From assembly GCA_026418055.1 (NCBI GenBank), contig JAOACB010000001.1, positions 62,001 through 126,000 of the forward strand: DNA of 64,000 nt, written 5' to 3'. The DNA is from Fimbriimonadales bacterium. Its GTDB lineage: Bacteria > Armatimonadota > Fimbriimonadia > Fimbriimonadales > Fimbriimonadaceae. Made by a program: the position numbers and the translations under genes. The stretch's first letter is position 1. Each line of letters opens with the position of its first letter. A model generated the notes under the pieces. It ran no database searches. It saw nothing but the letters and a program-made list of their open reading frames with translations, and was not told where the DNA came from. Of the stretch, positions 38,164 to 46,800 are shown piece by piece.

Positions 38164-39286
38164 GGAGAGTTCTTGGTTGGTTACGGATCAGCTCCCGCGC
38201 GGTTTCACGGGCCCAACGGTCGGTCTTGAGGATGGTGTCCAAACGGACTTCGACGGGGCGGTGTCGCGCCATCACCTCCCGAACGACCTCCGCGATGCCG
38301 AGGAACGTCCCCTGTCCTTTCAGGAACAGGTTGGCCGCCTCCTCGTTGGCCGCGTTCATCGCGCAGGGCATCGTTCCGCCCTCTTCGGCGCTGCGCCGCG
38401 CAAGAGCGGGGCAAGGGAAGGCCTCCTCGTCGATCTCCTCGAAGGTCAACTCCGGTGTGTCGAGCGGGTTCCACGCTGGGAGGTTGTTAGGCCTACGTTC
38501 CGGGTGGAGGAGCGCGACCTGGATCGGCAGCCGCATGTCGGGCCAGCCCATTTGCGCCAGCACGCTGCCGTCGTTCAAACGCACCATCGAGTGCACGATG
38601 CTTTGGGGGTGGACCACGGCCCGCACCCGCTGGATCGGCACGTCGAACAGCCATCGGGCCTCGATCATCTCCAGCCCCTTGTTCATCAGCGTGGCGCTGT
38701 CGAGCGTGATCTTGCCCCCCATGGTCCACGTGGGATGGCGGAGTGCCTGCTGCGGCGTCACCCCCCGCAGCTCGTCGCGCTTCCTGCCACGGAAGGGCCC
38801 GCCGGAGGCGGTGAGGATGATCTCGGCCACGTCGCTGCAGGCGTAGCCTCGCAGGCACTGGTGGATGGCGCTGTGCTCGCTGTCGATGGGCAGAAGGCTG
38901 GCGCCTTTGGCCCGGACGAGCGGCATGACGAGTTCGCCAGCGGCAACGAGGACCTCCTTGCTCGCTAAAGCGATGGTCTTGCCTGCTTCGATGGCCGCCA
39001 ACGTGGGCTGAAGGCCGATCACCCCGGCGACGCTCACCACGACGACGTCGGCCTCCTCCATGCTCGCCAGGTCGACGAGGGCCCCCATGCCCGATGGGAT
39101 GGCGGGGTGGTTTTGGTATAGGGCGAGCTTCGCCTCGGGAAACTCGGCGGCTTGGCGCAGCAGAGCCTCCGCGTTCGATCCGGCGGCCAAGCCAACGACC
39201 TTCAGGTGTTCCGGATGCTGGCGGACGACCTCGAGGGTCTGTCTGCCGATGCTTCCCGTCGAACCAAGGAGGACGAGGCGCTTCAC
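38156..39286 (-). CDS. dxr: 1-deoxy-D-xylulose 5-phosphate reductoisomerase
   Basis: 376 residues. Second step of the MEP isoprenoid pathway (DXP to MEP with NADPH). Motifs: LVLLGSTGSIGRQTLEV (NADPH), ALASKEVLVAAGELV, LPIDSEHSAIHQCL (metal/substrate), LTASGGPFRG, HPTWTMGGKITLDSATLMNKGLE (listed by position near 205-227) and the C-terminal MNAANEEAANLFL. Start GTG 39286 is chosen because the protein family begins KRLVLLGSTG; CACAAT lies six bases upstream. Overlaps rseP. Confidence 0.96.
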   Translation of the reverse strand: MKRLVLLGSTGSIGRQTLEVVRQHPEHLKVVGLAAGSNAEALLRQAAEFPEAKLALYQNHPAIPSGMGALVDLASMEEADVVVVSVAGVIGLQPTLAAIEAGKTIALASKEVLVAAGELVMPLVRAKGASLLPIDSEHSAIHQCLRGYACSDVAEIILTASGGPFRGRKRDELRGVTPQQALRHPTWTMGGKITLDSATLMNKGLEMIEARWLFDVPIQRVRAVVHPQSIVHSMVRLNDGSVLAQMGWPDMRLPIQVALLHPERRPNNLPAWNPLDTPELTFEEIDEEAFPCPALARRSAEEGGTMPCAMNAANEEAANLFLKGQGTFLGIAEVVREVMARHRPVEVRLDTILKTDRWARETARELIRNQPRTLHG

Positions 39287-39292
39287 AGGGGA

Positions 39293-39298
39293 ATTGTG
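39293..39298 (-). promoter_or_regulatory. -10 box of dxr (leaderless, GTG start)
   Basis: Minus-strand CACAAT six bases before GTG 39286, with no ribosome binding site between. Confidence 0.4.
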
Positions 39299-39306
39299 AT
39301 TGGTGG

Positions 39307-40092
39307 TCAGCTGCTCGCGCTGGTGTAGCGGGTCATGGCGAACCGCCAGAACCACCGGCTCGCCGCGAGGAACGCGATCGCCCAGGCGACCGCCAGCAGG
39401 GCGTGGCCGGGATCGGCGTCGCGGGTGAGCTGCCGCGCGGGCACCGTCGCTAGGAAGCCCAGGGGAACGACGTACAGGAAGAACCGCTGCAGGCTAGGCT
39501 GATAAATGTCCAGCGGGAACCTTGCCACCTGCATGACCGAATCCCCCAAGACCCAGAGGTTGTCGACTCGAACCAGCCACACGCCGGTCGTCATCAGCAT
39601 CAGGTTGAACCCATAGAAGATCGCCAAGGAAGCGAGGCAGGTCGAGCCGTAGGCCACCCACTGCCCCAGTGTGGGGGACAGACCGGACAGAGACACACCA
39701 AGAACCACCATGACGAGGCCGGCCACCAGCAATCCCACTTGGTCGAAGTTGAACCTCCGGACGCTGACCCAGAACTGGGAATCGATCGGTTTGGTGACCA
39801 CGAAGTCCAGCGTGCCCAGCCGCACCATCCCTGGAATCTCCGAAACCGACATGAAGAAGGCGAAGAACACCGAGTTCATAAGGAAGCAGGTTGCGGCCAA
39901 GATGAACGCCTCGCCCTTGCCCCAGCCTGCCACCGAGTCCGTGTGGCCGTAGATCACCAACACGACGATGACGGTGAACGCCATCCACACCAGGTTCTGG
40001 AACAGCTTCGCGAAGAAGTTGGCGCGGAACTCCATCTCGCGGATGAAGGAGCTGACGAAGAACGTGCGGTACACGCGCAGGTAGCGGCGCAC
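39307..40092 (-). CDS. ABC-2 type (DUF990-like) transporter permease
   Basis: 261 residues with about six transmembrane helices. The pattern (FIREMEFRANFFAKLFQN, GTLDFVVTKPIDSQFWVS, WLVRVDNLWVLGDSVMQ, ARFPLDIYQPSLQRFFLYVVP) matches ABC-2 permeases of the DUF990 type, which pair with an ATPase and a second permease. Neither partner is in the 50 kb around it here, except that the next genes upstream are on the other strand; so it is an orphan in this window. Substrate unknown. Start GTG 40092 has TAGATT six bases upstream; 33 bases separate it from the divergent glycosyltransferase start. Confidence 0.85.
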   Translation of the reverse strand: MRRYLRVYRTFFVSSFIREMEFRANFFAKLFQNLVWMAFTVIVVLVIYGHTDSVAGWGKGEAFILAATCFLMNSVFFAFFMSVSEIPGMVRLGTLDFVVTKPIDSQFWVSVRRFNFDQVGLLVAGLVMVVLGVSLSGLSPTLGQWVAYGSTCLASLAIFYGFNLMLMTTGVWLVRVDNLWVLGDSVMQVARFPLDIYQPSLQRFFLYVVPLGFLATVPARQLTRDADPGHALLAVAWAIAFLAASRWFWRFAMTRYTSASS

Positions 40093-40098
40093 TTCGGG

Positions 40099-40119
40099 AA
40101 TCTACCCGAGCCGTATAAT
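40099..40119. promoter_or_regulatory. Back-to-back leaderless promoters, permease / GT39-like gene
   Basis: Minus-strand TAGATT at 40099-40104 (six bases before GTG 40092) and plus-strand TATAAT at 40114-40119 (six bases before ATG 40126). The two -10 boxes are nine bases apart, so the promoters share almost all of their DNA and are likely to compete for polymerase. Confidence 0.6.
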
Positions 40120-40125
40120 GGCCCC

Positions 40126-42045
40126 ATGCTGGGCTGGGTGGCGGTGTTCGCGACCATTTTTGGCGCGCCGGGACTTCTCCTTCCCGCGATCCGCCGGTCC
40201 GCCGGATCGATGGATCCCGCAGCTCGGATCGGGGTCGCGGGGCTTGCCTCTCTCGGTCTGCTAGGAACGCTGACCCTGTTCCTCGGGTTCGGCCCTGTGC
40301 AGCTTTCTGCCTGGAGGTACGCGATCCCCACCTGGGGTCTGGTCGGGCTGTGGCTGTGGTGGCGCACCGAAGGATGGCCCCGATTCCACCCGTTGGGCGG
40401 TTCGGGGCTCGGACTCTTGGCGCCTGGCGTGACGCTGCTGTTGGCGCTCGTCGGAGCGTTGGCTCCCAGCAGCTCGCTGGACTGGGACTCGCTGAGCTAC
40501 CATCTCGCGGTTCCCAAGCTCTGGCTGGAGGCGGGCCGCATCGAGCGCATTCCCTTCATCCACCACAGCAACTTCCCCTTCGCCGTCGACAACCTGTTCC
40601 TCTGGGGCTTGGCTTGGGCGGGCGAGTCGGGCGCCAAGATGTTCAGCGTCGGTCTGCTGGCCTACGGACTCCTAGCCGTGTTCGGCTTGGCTCGGGAGCT
40701 CGCCGGACAGCAGGCCGCTTGGTGGTCGCTCGCGCTGTTCTGCGGGATTCCCCTCGTGGTCTGGCAGGGGGGCACCGCCTACATCGATGTGGCGCATGGC
40801 CTGTTCGCGGGGCTCGGGGCGCTCTTGCTCGTGCAAGGCGCCCTCGGAGAGGGACGTCGGGAGCGTTCGGTTTGGGGAGGCTTGCTGCTCGGGCTAGCCG
40901 CCGGCAGCAAGTACACGGGGTTGCAGTTCCTCGTCGCCGCGGTGCTCGTGGCAGGCGTTTGGCTCTGGGCGTCGCGGATGCCGATGCGCCGCCTCGCGGC
41001 TCCCGTTGCGGTGGCGCTGGCCGTATGCGGCCCTTGGTACGTGCGGAACGTGTTCTGGAGCGGGAACCCGGTCTTTCCATTCTTCTACGAGCAGCTGGGA
41101 GGCTCCGGCTGGGATTCCCGTCGGGCCGAAATCTACCGTCGCGAGCAGCAGACGTTCGGGGTCGGGTGGAAGGACGGGAACTTGGACAAACTCGCGTTCG
41201 GGCACGCGGTGCTCGGTTTGGCGTACCAGCCAGGGCGGTACGTCAATCCCGGCCAGAGCGAGGGACGCGGCTTTCCGATCGGGTCGGTCGGTGTGGCCTT
41301 GGTGGCGGCGTTGGTCGCGGGCAGCCTGGTGGCCTTGCGAGGGCCTGCGCCCTGGCCGGCGCTGTTGGCGTTCGTTTGGCTCTCTCTGCTGGAGTGGTTC
41401 CTGCTGAGCCAACAGAGCCGCTACATCCTGGCGCTCGCCGCTCCCATCGCTCTGCTCGGTGGCTGGCTGGTCTCTGCCTCGGGAGCCTCCGTGCTCAACG
41501 TTGTTCTAAGGCTCATCGTCGCCGGTCAGGCCGCCTTCAGCTTCGTTCTGACCTATCTGTTCGTCGCATCCACCCAGATCCCCGTTGTTCTGGGAGCGGT
41601 CTCCCGGCAGGATTACTTGGCCGCGACCGTGCCCTTCGCGAGGCCCGCTCGCGACATCAATGAAGTGGTCGGGCAAGGCAAGGTCGCCCTCTACGATGAG
41701 GTTTTCGGCTTTTTGTTGGACGTGCCGTACGTTTGGGCCAACCCGGGCCACTCGACGCTGATTCCCTACGACGAGCTGCGCGACGGCGGCGAGTTTGTGG
41801 AGGCCCTGCGCAGGATGGGCTTCACCCATGTGTACGCGAACTTCGCGTACAACCCGACGCTGCGGGCTCGAGCCGCGGAGGCGCTGCGTGGCTTCCGCAT
41901 ACCGAGGGACGACGAAGCGTTCAACAATTGGGAGCTGAAGTGGTCCGAATTGCTGTTGGAGGCGATCGCGGAGGGGCGTCTAGTCGCCGTCAAAACGTAC
42001 GGCGCCCCGGAGAAGCCGGTTGCCGCTCTGCTGGCGATCCCGTGA
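40126..42045 (+). CDS. Membrane glycosyltransferase, GT39/ArnT-like
   Basis: 639 residues with about ten or more transmembrane helices and the architecture of polyprenyl-phosphate-sugar dependent glycosyltransferases. The first loop has the acidic pair in SSLDWDSLSYHLAVPKLWLE, where the catalytic Asp of the family sits, followed by PFIHHSNFPFAVDNLF; AAGSKYTGLQFLVAA and PWYVRNVFWSGNPVFPFFYEQ are further family-like segments. A C-terminal soluble part ends the protein. The acceptor (protein or cell-surface glycan) is unknown. The start ATG 40126 lies exactly where transcription from the TATAAT box should begin. Confidence 0.82.
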   Translation: MLGWVAVFATIFGAPGLLLPAIRRSAGSMDPAARIGVAGLASLGLLGTLTLFLGFGPVQLSAWRYAIPTWGLVGLWLWWRTEGWPRFHPLGGSGLGLLAPGVTLLLALVGALAPSSSLDWDSLSYHLAVPKLWLEAGRIERIPFIHHSNFPFAVDNLFLWGLAWAGESGAKMFSVGLLAYGLLAVFGLARELAGQQAAWWSLALFCGIPLVVWQGGTAYIDVAHGLFAGLGALLLVQGALGEGRRERSVWGGLLLGLAAGSKYTGLQFLVAAVLVAGVWLWASRMPMRRLAAPVAVALAVCGPWYVRNVFWSGNPVFPFFYEQLGGSGWDSRRAEIYRREQQTFGVGWKDGNLDKLAFGHAVLGLAYQPGRYVNPGQSEGRGFPIGSVGVALVAALVAGSLVALRGPAPWPALLAFVWLSLLEWFLLSQQSRYILALAAPIALLGGWLVSASGASVLNVVLRLIVAGQAAFSFVLTYLFVASTQIPVVLGAVSRQDYLAATVPFARPARDINEVVGQGKVALYDEVFGFLLDVPYVWANPGHSTLIPYDELRDGGEFVEALRRMGFTHVYANFAYNPTLRARAAEALRGFRIPRDDEAFNNWELKWSELLLEAIAEGRLVAVKTYGAPEKPVAALLAIP

Positions 42046-42068
42046 GGCCGGGTTCGCCTTCGCACGGG

Positions 42069-42074
42069 TAACCT
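42069..42074 (+). promoter_or_regulatory. -10 box of the aldo/keto reductase gene (leaderless)
   Basis: TAACCT seven bases before ATG 42082, the same box and spacing as at 11616 for D-lyxose isomerase. Confidence 0.45.
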
Positions 42075-42081
42075 TCAATTC

Positions 42082-43038
42082 ATGGAATACCGCAGGCTCG
42101 GTCGCTACGGCATCCGCGTCAGCGAGGTTTCGTTGGGAGGGTGGCTGACGCACGGACGCTCGCTCGACCAAGACGCCACCACGAGGGTGGTGCGGAGGGC
42201 GTTCGAGCTCGGCATCACGACGTTCGACACGGCGGACGCCTACAACCGCGGCGAGGCCGAGCGGGCCTTGGCCAAGGCGATCGACGGTCTGCGCCGGGAA
42301 GACCTGGTCCTGGCGACCAAGTGCTACTTCCCAATGAGCGACAACCCGAACGACCGCGGATTGAGCCGCAAGCACATCTTCGAGTCCGTCCATGCCTCGC
42401 TTCGCAGGCTGAACACGGATTACATCGACCTTTTCCAGTTCCATCGGTTCGACAGCGAGTCGCCCCTGGACGAAACGATCCGAGCGATCGACGACCTGGT
42501 GCGACAGGGCAAGGTGTTGTACTGGGGGGTGAGCGAGTGGCAGGCGAGCCAGATCGCCGAGGCTGTTGGGATCTGTCGCGACCTGAATGCCAATCCCCCG
42601 GCCAGCAACCAGCCGAACTACAGCATGCTGCATCGCTGGATCGAAGCGGATGTGATGCCGACCTGCGCTAGGCTCGGCCTAGGCTTGGTGGTGTTCTCCC
42701 CCTTGGCCCAAGGCATCCTCACGGGCAAGTACCTTCCTGGCCACGAGCCGCCAGCAGGAAGCCGCGGGGCGGATCCATCCTCGAACATGTGGATGGGGAT
42801 GCTGAAGGATCAGGCTTTGCTGAAGCGCGTGCAGAACCTGAAGGCGTTCGCCCAGGAGCATGGCTGCACCCTCGCCCAGTTCGCCTTGGCTTGGATTCTG
42901 AGGAGGCCGGAAGTCAGCTCGGTGATCGTGGGAGCCACGCGGCCGGAGCAGGTCGAGGAGAACGCCCAGGCCAGCGGCCTCCGCTTCCCAGCGGAGGTTT
43001 TCCAAGAGGCCGAGCGGATCTTGACGGGAGGGGAGTAG
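42082..43038 (+). CDS. Aldo/keto reductase, Kv-beta-like subgroup
   Basis: 318 residues, (beta/alpha)8 NADPH-dependent oxidoreductase. Catalytic tetrad visible: Asp and Tyr in TFDTADAYNRGEAERAL, Lys in LVLATKCYFPM, His in DLFQFHRFDSE; the cofactor end has SSVIVGATRPEQVEENAQA. The GVSEWQASQI motif is typical of the potassium-channel-beta-like group. Substrate is probably an aldehyde or ketone; not predictable. It is followed without a gap by the ACT-domain gene (stop TAG then GTG), so the AKR, ACT protein, aspartate kinase and folP may form one operon. Confidence 0.92.
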   Translation: MEYRRLGRYGIRVSEVSLGGWLTHGRSLDQDATTRVVRRAFELGITTFDTADAYNRGEAERALAKAIDGLRREDLVLATKCYFPMSDNPNDRGLSRKHIFESVHASLRRLNTDYIDLFQFHRFDSESPLDETIRAIDDLVRQGKVLYWGVSEWQASQIAEAVGICRDLNANPPASNQPNYSMLHRWIEADVMPTCARLGLGLVVFSPLAQGILTGKYLPGHEPPAGSRGADPSSNMWMGMLKDQALLKRVQNLKAFAQEHGCTLAQFALAWILRRPEVSSVIVGATRPEQVEENAQASGLRFPAEVFQEAERILTGGE

Positions 43039-43509
43039 GTGGAGCGGCACGACTTCGAGATTCGGCCCGGCGTGCACCGGGTGGAGCTGCGTCACGGATA
43101 CACGCAGGTGCACGTGACAAACCTCGGTGAACCGCTCACCGAGCGCAGGATCGAGGTGTTGCGGATGGTGGCCGAAGCCGGCATCAGCCTGGACTTCTTA
43201 AAGCTGACCCACTGCGGACTGTCGTTCCTCGTGCCCGACAGCCAGCTCGAGCCGGTGCGCGAGGTTGCGGCGCGTCTGCCCGGCACCACTTCGGTGGAGA
43301 GCGGCAGGAGCGTGCTCAGCGTCCACGCCCCGAACATGCGGGACGAGGAGGGTCTCATGGCGAGCATCGTGCACCGGGCCTTGGAGAGCGGATGCGCGGT
43401 GAGCCACGTGGGAGACATGCACGACAGCCTGATGCTCGTCGTGGAGTCCGAGGGTAGCGAGCGGGTTGCGGAGGAGTTCCGAGCGACCTTGATCGGAGGT
43501 TCCCGATGA
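43039..43509 (+). CDS. Stand-alone ACT-domain protein coupled to aspartate kinase
   Basis: 156 residues starting at GTG 43039, directly after the reductase stop. Two ACT-like halves can be read: QVHVTNLGEPLTERRIEVL with GISLDFLKLTHCGLSFLVPD, and RSVLSVHAPNMRDEEGLM with AVSHVGDMHDSLMLVVESE. The latter resembles the regulatory tail of aspartate kinases (phase VSVVG...M...I). Its stop overlaps the lysC ATG (ATGA at 43506-43509), so the two proteins are made together and a regulatory complex is plausible. I do not know a characterised homologue. No catalytic residues. Confidence 0.7.
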   Translation: MERHDFEIRPGVHRVELRHGYTQVHVTNLGEPLTERRIEVLRMVAEAGISLDFLKLTHCGLSFLVPDSQLEPVREVAARLPGTTSVESGRSVLSVHAPNMRDEEGLMASIVHRALESGCAVSHVGDMHDSLMLVVESEGSERVAEEFRATLIGGSR

Positions 43510-44855
43510 AGGTGCTCGTGATGAAGTTCGGCGGCACCAGCGTGGCGACGCCGGAGGCCCGCGTTCTGAGCGCGAGCAAGGTCGTGAGCGCCCGCGAGGC
43601 TGGCTTCTCCCCGGTGGTCGTGGTCAGCGCAATCGGTCGGAAGGGAGCGCCGTACGCGACCGACACGCTGCTGCAGTTCCTCCACGAGGTGGATCCGCAC
43701 ACCGCTCCCAACGCTCGCGAGACCGATCTGCTGATGGCTTGCGGCGAGATCCTATCCTCGGTGGTGTTCGCTCAGTTGCTGAAGTCGATGGGCTATCCTT
43801 CGGTAGCGGTCACGGGCCAGCAGGCCGGCATCTTCACCGATCCCGAGTACGGCAACGCGCGGATCCGTCGGATCGAGCCCGCGAACCTGCTCCGCTGGCT
43901 GGGACAGGGCTTGGTGCCGGTGGTTTGCGGCTTCCAAGGCGTGGTGGACCCCGGGGCGGCGCAGGGGCTCGGAGAGGTCACGACCTTGGGCAGAGGGGGG
44001 TCCGACACCACAGCGTCCGCGCTGGGAGCGGCGCTGAAGGCCGTGGGGGTGGAGATCTACACCGACGTCGACGGCGTGAAGACGGCCGACCCGGACTACG
44101 TTCCGGACGCGCCGACGCTGCGCAAGGTGACCTACGAGGAGGTCGCCGAGATCGCCCACCTAGGTGCCAAGGTCCTGCATCCCAGGGCCGCCGAGATCGC
44201 GATGCGCTACAACATCCCGCTGTTCGTGAAGAGCACGTTCAGCGACGCGCCGGGCACCGAGGTGGTGCCCCTCGACAAGCTTCCCGGCAGGCGCATCACC
44301 GGCGTGACGCACAGCGGCAAGCTGGTTTTTCTGAGCTTCGACTTCACCCCCGCTCCGCAGGAGCACCGCAGGGAGCTGGCGAGCAGGATCTATCACGCGA
44401 TGGCGGTGAACGGCGTCAACCTCCATATGCTGAACCTCAGCCCCGACGGCACAGGGTTCGCCGTTCCCCGGACGCAGTATCCGATGGTGGAGAGCCTGCT
44501 CAACGGCCTCGTGGTGCCCGTTGGAGAAGAGCGCTCCATCTGCCTGATCCAGATCGGCGAAGTGGAAACGAAGGCGGTCAGGACGCAGGCGGCCCTCTTG
44601 GAGCGCTTCGGCACGGCGGTGCGCATCCGGGCGAGCGTCACCGAAAGTTGCACCATGGTTTCCGTGATCGGCCACGAGTACCTTCAGCAGCCTGGGGTGT
44701 TCCATCGGGCGATCAAGGTGCTGGCGGACAACCAGATCGCGGTGCTCCAAACTAGCGACAGCGAGCTGTCGATGAGCCTGCTGATCCTGGAGTCGGAGAC
44801 CCGGCGCGCCGTGAGCCTCCTCCACGACGCTTTCGGTCTCCAGGAGGCCACCTGA
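43506..44855 (+). CDS. lysC: Aspartate kinase
   Basis: 449 residues. First step to lysine, threonine, methionine and isoleucine. Kinase motifs: VMKFGGTSVATPE, NARETDLLMACGEILSS, VTTLGRGGSDTTASALGAALK, VEIYTDVDGVKTADP. The C-terminal part has two ACT domains (VFLSFDFTPAPQEHRRELAS, ITGVTHSGKL and SVTESCTMVSVIGHEYLQQPG, with IAVLQTSDSELSMSLLI). So it has its own regulatory domains in addition to the separate ACT protein upstream. GGAGG lies seven bases before the ATG. Spacing to folP is six bases. Confidence 0.95.
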   Translation: MKVLVMKFGGTSVATPEARVLSASKVVSAREAGFSPVVVVSAIGRKGAPYATDTLLQFLHEVDPHTAPNARETDLLMACGEILSSVVFAQLLKSMGYPSVAVTGQQAGIFTDPEYGNARIRRIEPANLLRWLGQGLVPVVCGFQGVVDPGAAQGLGEVTTLGRGGSDTTASALGAALKAVGVEIYTDVDGVKTADPDYVPDAPTLRKVTYEEVAEIAHLGAKVLHPRAAEIAMRYNIPLFVKSTFSDAPGTEVVPLDKLPGRRITGVTHSGKLVFLSFDFTPAPQEHRRELASRIYHAMAVNGVNLHMLNLSPDGTGFAVPRTQYPMVESLLNGLVVPVGEERSICLIQIGEVETKAVRTQAALLERFGTAVRIRASVTESCTMVSVIGHEYLQQPGVFHRAIKVLADNQIAVLQTSDSELSMSLLILESETRRAVSLLHDAFGLQEAT

Positions 44856-44861
44856 CGGGCC

Positions 44862-45686
44862 GTGTTCCACCTGCCTTCCAACCGCCCCGCGTTGATGGGC
44901 ATCCTCAATGTCACGCCCGATTCGTTCAGTGACGGCGGTCTTTTCCTGAACGCTTCCGATGCCGTCGCAAGGGCTCGGGCGATGATGGAGGAGGGTGCGG
45001 ACCTCATCGACGTGGGTGGAGAGTCCACGCGTCCCGGAGCGGAGGCGGTCGAGCTGGAGGAGGAGTGGCGACGGATCGGCGGCGTCCTCGGGCGCCTGGC
45101 GCAGCTGGGTATTCCGGTGAGCGTCGACACCAGGAAACCCGAGATCGCCAAGAGGGCGTTGGAGGCTGGGGCGAGCGTGATCAACGACGTCGGCGGCTTT
45201 CGGGATCCCAAGATGCTGGAAGTCGCTTGCAGCAGCCGCTGCTCGGTGTGCGTGATGCACATGCAGGGCGAACCTGCCACCATGCAACTCGAGCCCAAGT
45301 ATGCCGACGTGGTCGCAGAGGTGCTGGGCTTCCTGGAGGCGCAGGCGGCCGAGCTCGTGCGTTGCGGCAAGGCCAGGGAGCAGGTCTGGATCGACCCCGG
45401 CATCGGCTTCGGCAAGAAGTTGGAGCACAATCGGAGCCTCCTGCAGGCGCTGCCTCGATTCGCGCAGACCGGCTACCCCGTTCTTCTGGGAGTGAGCAGG
45501 AAGTCGTTCGTCGGCACCGTTCTGGGCTCGGCGACGGACCCGTTGCAGGTCTCCGAGCGCCTCGAGGGAACGCTGGCGGTGCAGGCTTGGGCCCAGCTGT
45601 CGGGCGTGCGCATCCTGCGCGTGCACGACGTTCGGCCGGCGAAACGCGTCCTGAACATGATCAGCTGGCTTTCCGGCGCTAGGTAA
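44862..45686 (+). CDS. folP: Dihydropteroate synthase
   Basis: 274 residues, TIM barrel that joins p-aminobenzoate to the pterin pyrophosphate in folate synthesis. Motifs: ALMGILNVTPDSFSDGG, DLIDVGGESTRPGAEAV, SVDTRKPEIAKRALEAG, INDVGGFRD, VCVMHMQGEP, WIDPGIGFGKKLEHN, LLGVSRKSFVG and the final RILRVHDVRPAKRVL. Start is GTG 44862, six bases after lysC, so probably in the same operon. No other folate genes are nearby. Confidence 0.95.
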   Translation: MFHLPSNRPALMGILNVTPDSFSDGGLFLNASDAVARARAMMEEGADLIDVGGESTRPGAEAVELEEEWRRIGGVLGRLAQLGIPVSVDTRKPEIAKRALEAGASVINDVGGFRDPKMLEVACSSRCSVCVMHMQGEPATMQLEPKYADVVAEVLGFLEAQAAELVRCGKAREQVWIDPGIGFGKKLEHNRSLLQALPRFAQTGYPVLLGVSRKSFVGTVLGSATDPLQVSERLEGTLAVQAWAQLSGVRILRVHDVRPAKRVLNMISWLSGAR

Positions 45687-45714
45687 GATGGCCTAGACAC
45701 AGCGGAGGAACGCG

Positions 45715-46800
45715 ATGGAAGGTCCGTTTCACAAGCCAATCACCATCGATGGCGAGGCCCTGATGCGCAATCTGCGCCGCGAGGGTACCCCGGCGCGGGT
45801 GCACTTTCTCGACCTGTACCTCGACCGGGAGGTGCAAGACGCCATCAACGAGCGCTACGGAGTCTGGCGGGACATCGATCCCAGCGATCCCCACGCGGCC
45901 CCAAAGCGCCTCATCGCGATCCAAAGATTCCTTGGCTACGACTACGTGACCTATCCGCTGACCGGGATCGAGTTTCGGCTGAACAGAGAGATCGCCGACG
46001 ACACGGCCGAGCTGAAGCGCGAGGGTGGACGGGCCTTTGTGAACGAGCACGTCGGTCCGATCACCGACTGGGAGTCGTTCGAGCGTTATCCGTGGCCGAA
46101 CGCGGACGATGCCGACGATTCGGGTCTCGCCTATCTCAACCGAGAGTTGCCCGACGACATGGTGCTCGTCGCCGGGCTGTGCGGTCACATCGCCGAGAAC
46201 CTGACGTGGCTGATGGGCTACGAGACGCTCTGCTACGCCTTGTACGACCAGCCGGATCTGGTGGAGGCCATCGCGAACCGAGTCATCGATTTCGAGAAGC
46301 GCTTCGTGGAGCGGATGCTCTCGTTCGACCGCGTCCAGGCGGTCTTCGCCTCGGACGACATGGGCTTCCGCACGGGCACGCTGATCGGCCCCGACGAGTT
46401 GCGCCGGTACGTGCTGCGGGGCCACCGGGAGCTGGCGAGGATGACTCACGACGCGGGGCGCCAGTACTGGCTGCATTCCTGCGGCAAGCTGGACGCGATT
46501 CTGCCCGACCTGCTGGACGACGTGAAGATCGATGCGCGCCATTCGTTCGAGGATGTGATTCAGCCGGTGACCGAAGCCAAGCGGGACCACGGCCATCGAG
46601 TGGCCTTGCTCGGCGGCATCGATATGGACTTCCTTTGCAGGGCGTCCGAGCAGGAGGTGCGACGAAGGGTGCGCGAGACCCTGGACGTTTGCCAACCCGG
46701 CGGAGGGTACTGCCTCGGCACCGGCAACAGCGTGGCGAACTATCTGCCTATCGAAAACTATCTGGCCATGCTCGACGAGGGCAGGTTGTACGCATCGTGA
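45715..46800 (+). CDS. Uroporphyrinogen decarboxylase-like (URO-D/MtaA family) protein
   Basis: 361 residues. The barrel resembles URO-D and the corrinoid/coenzyme M methyltransferases of the MtaA/CmuA type: LVAGLCGHIAENLTWLMGYE, FASDDMGFRTGTLIGPDELRRY, YWLHSCGKLDAILPDLLDD (zinc-type His/Cys pair), VALLGGIDMDFLCRA and YCLGTGNSVANYLPIENY. The substrate-arginine motifs of true HemE are not evident, so heme synthesis is unlikely; members of this family are common in sugar-degrading bacteria and mostly uncharacterised. GGAGG precedes the ATG by seven bases, and TAAGAT (45684-45689) is a probable promoter, so this gene has a normal short leader. Confidence 0.8.
   Translation: MEGPFHKPITIDGEALMRNLRREGTPARVHFLDLYLDREVQDAINERYGVWRDIDPSDPHAAPKRLIAIQRFLGYDYVTYPLTGIEFRLNREIADDTAELKREGGRAFVNEHVGPITDWESFERYPWPNADDADDSGLAYLNRELPDDMVLVAGLCGHIAENLTWLMGYETLCYALYDQPDLVEAIANRVIDFEKRFVERMLSFDRVQAVFASDDMGFRTGTLIGPDELRRYVLRGHRELARMTHDAGRQYWLHSCGKLDAILPDLLDDVKIDARHSFEDVIQPVTEAKRDHGHRVALLGGIDMDFLCRASEQEVRRRVRETLDVCQPGGGYCLGTGNSVANYLPIENYLAMLDEGRLYAS

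Noticed and set aside
45715-46800. Assignment of the URO-D-like gene as hemE
   Set aside because: The conserved substrate-binding motifs of HemE are missing and the zinc-type His/Cys segment resembles methyltransferase relatives; no heme genes are adjacent.
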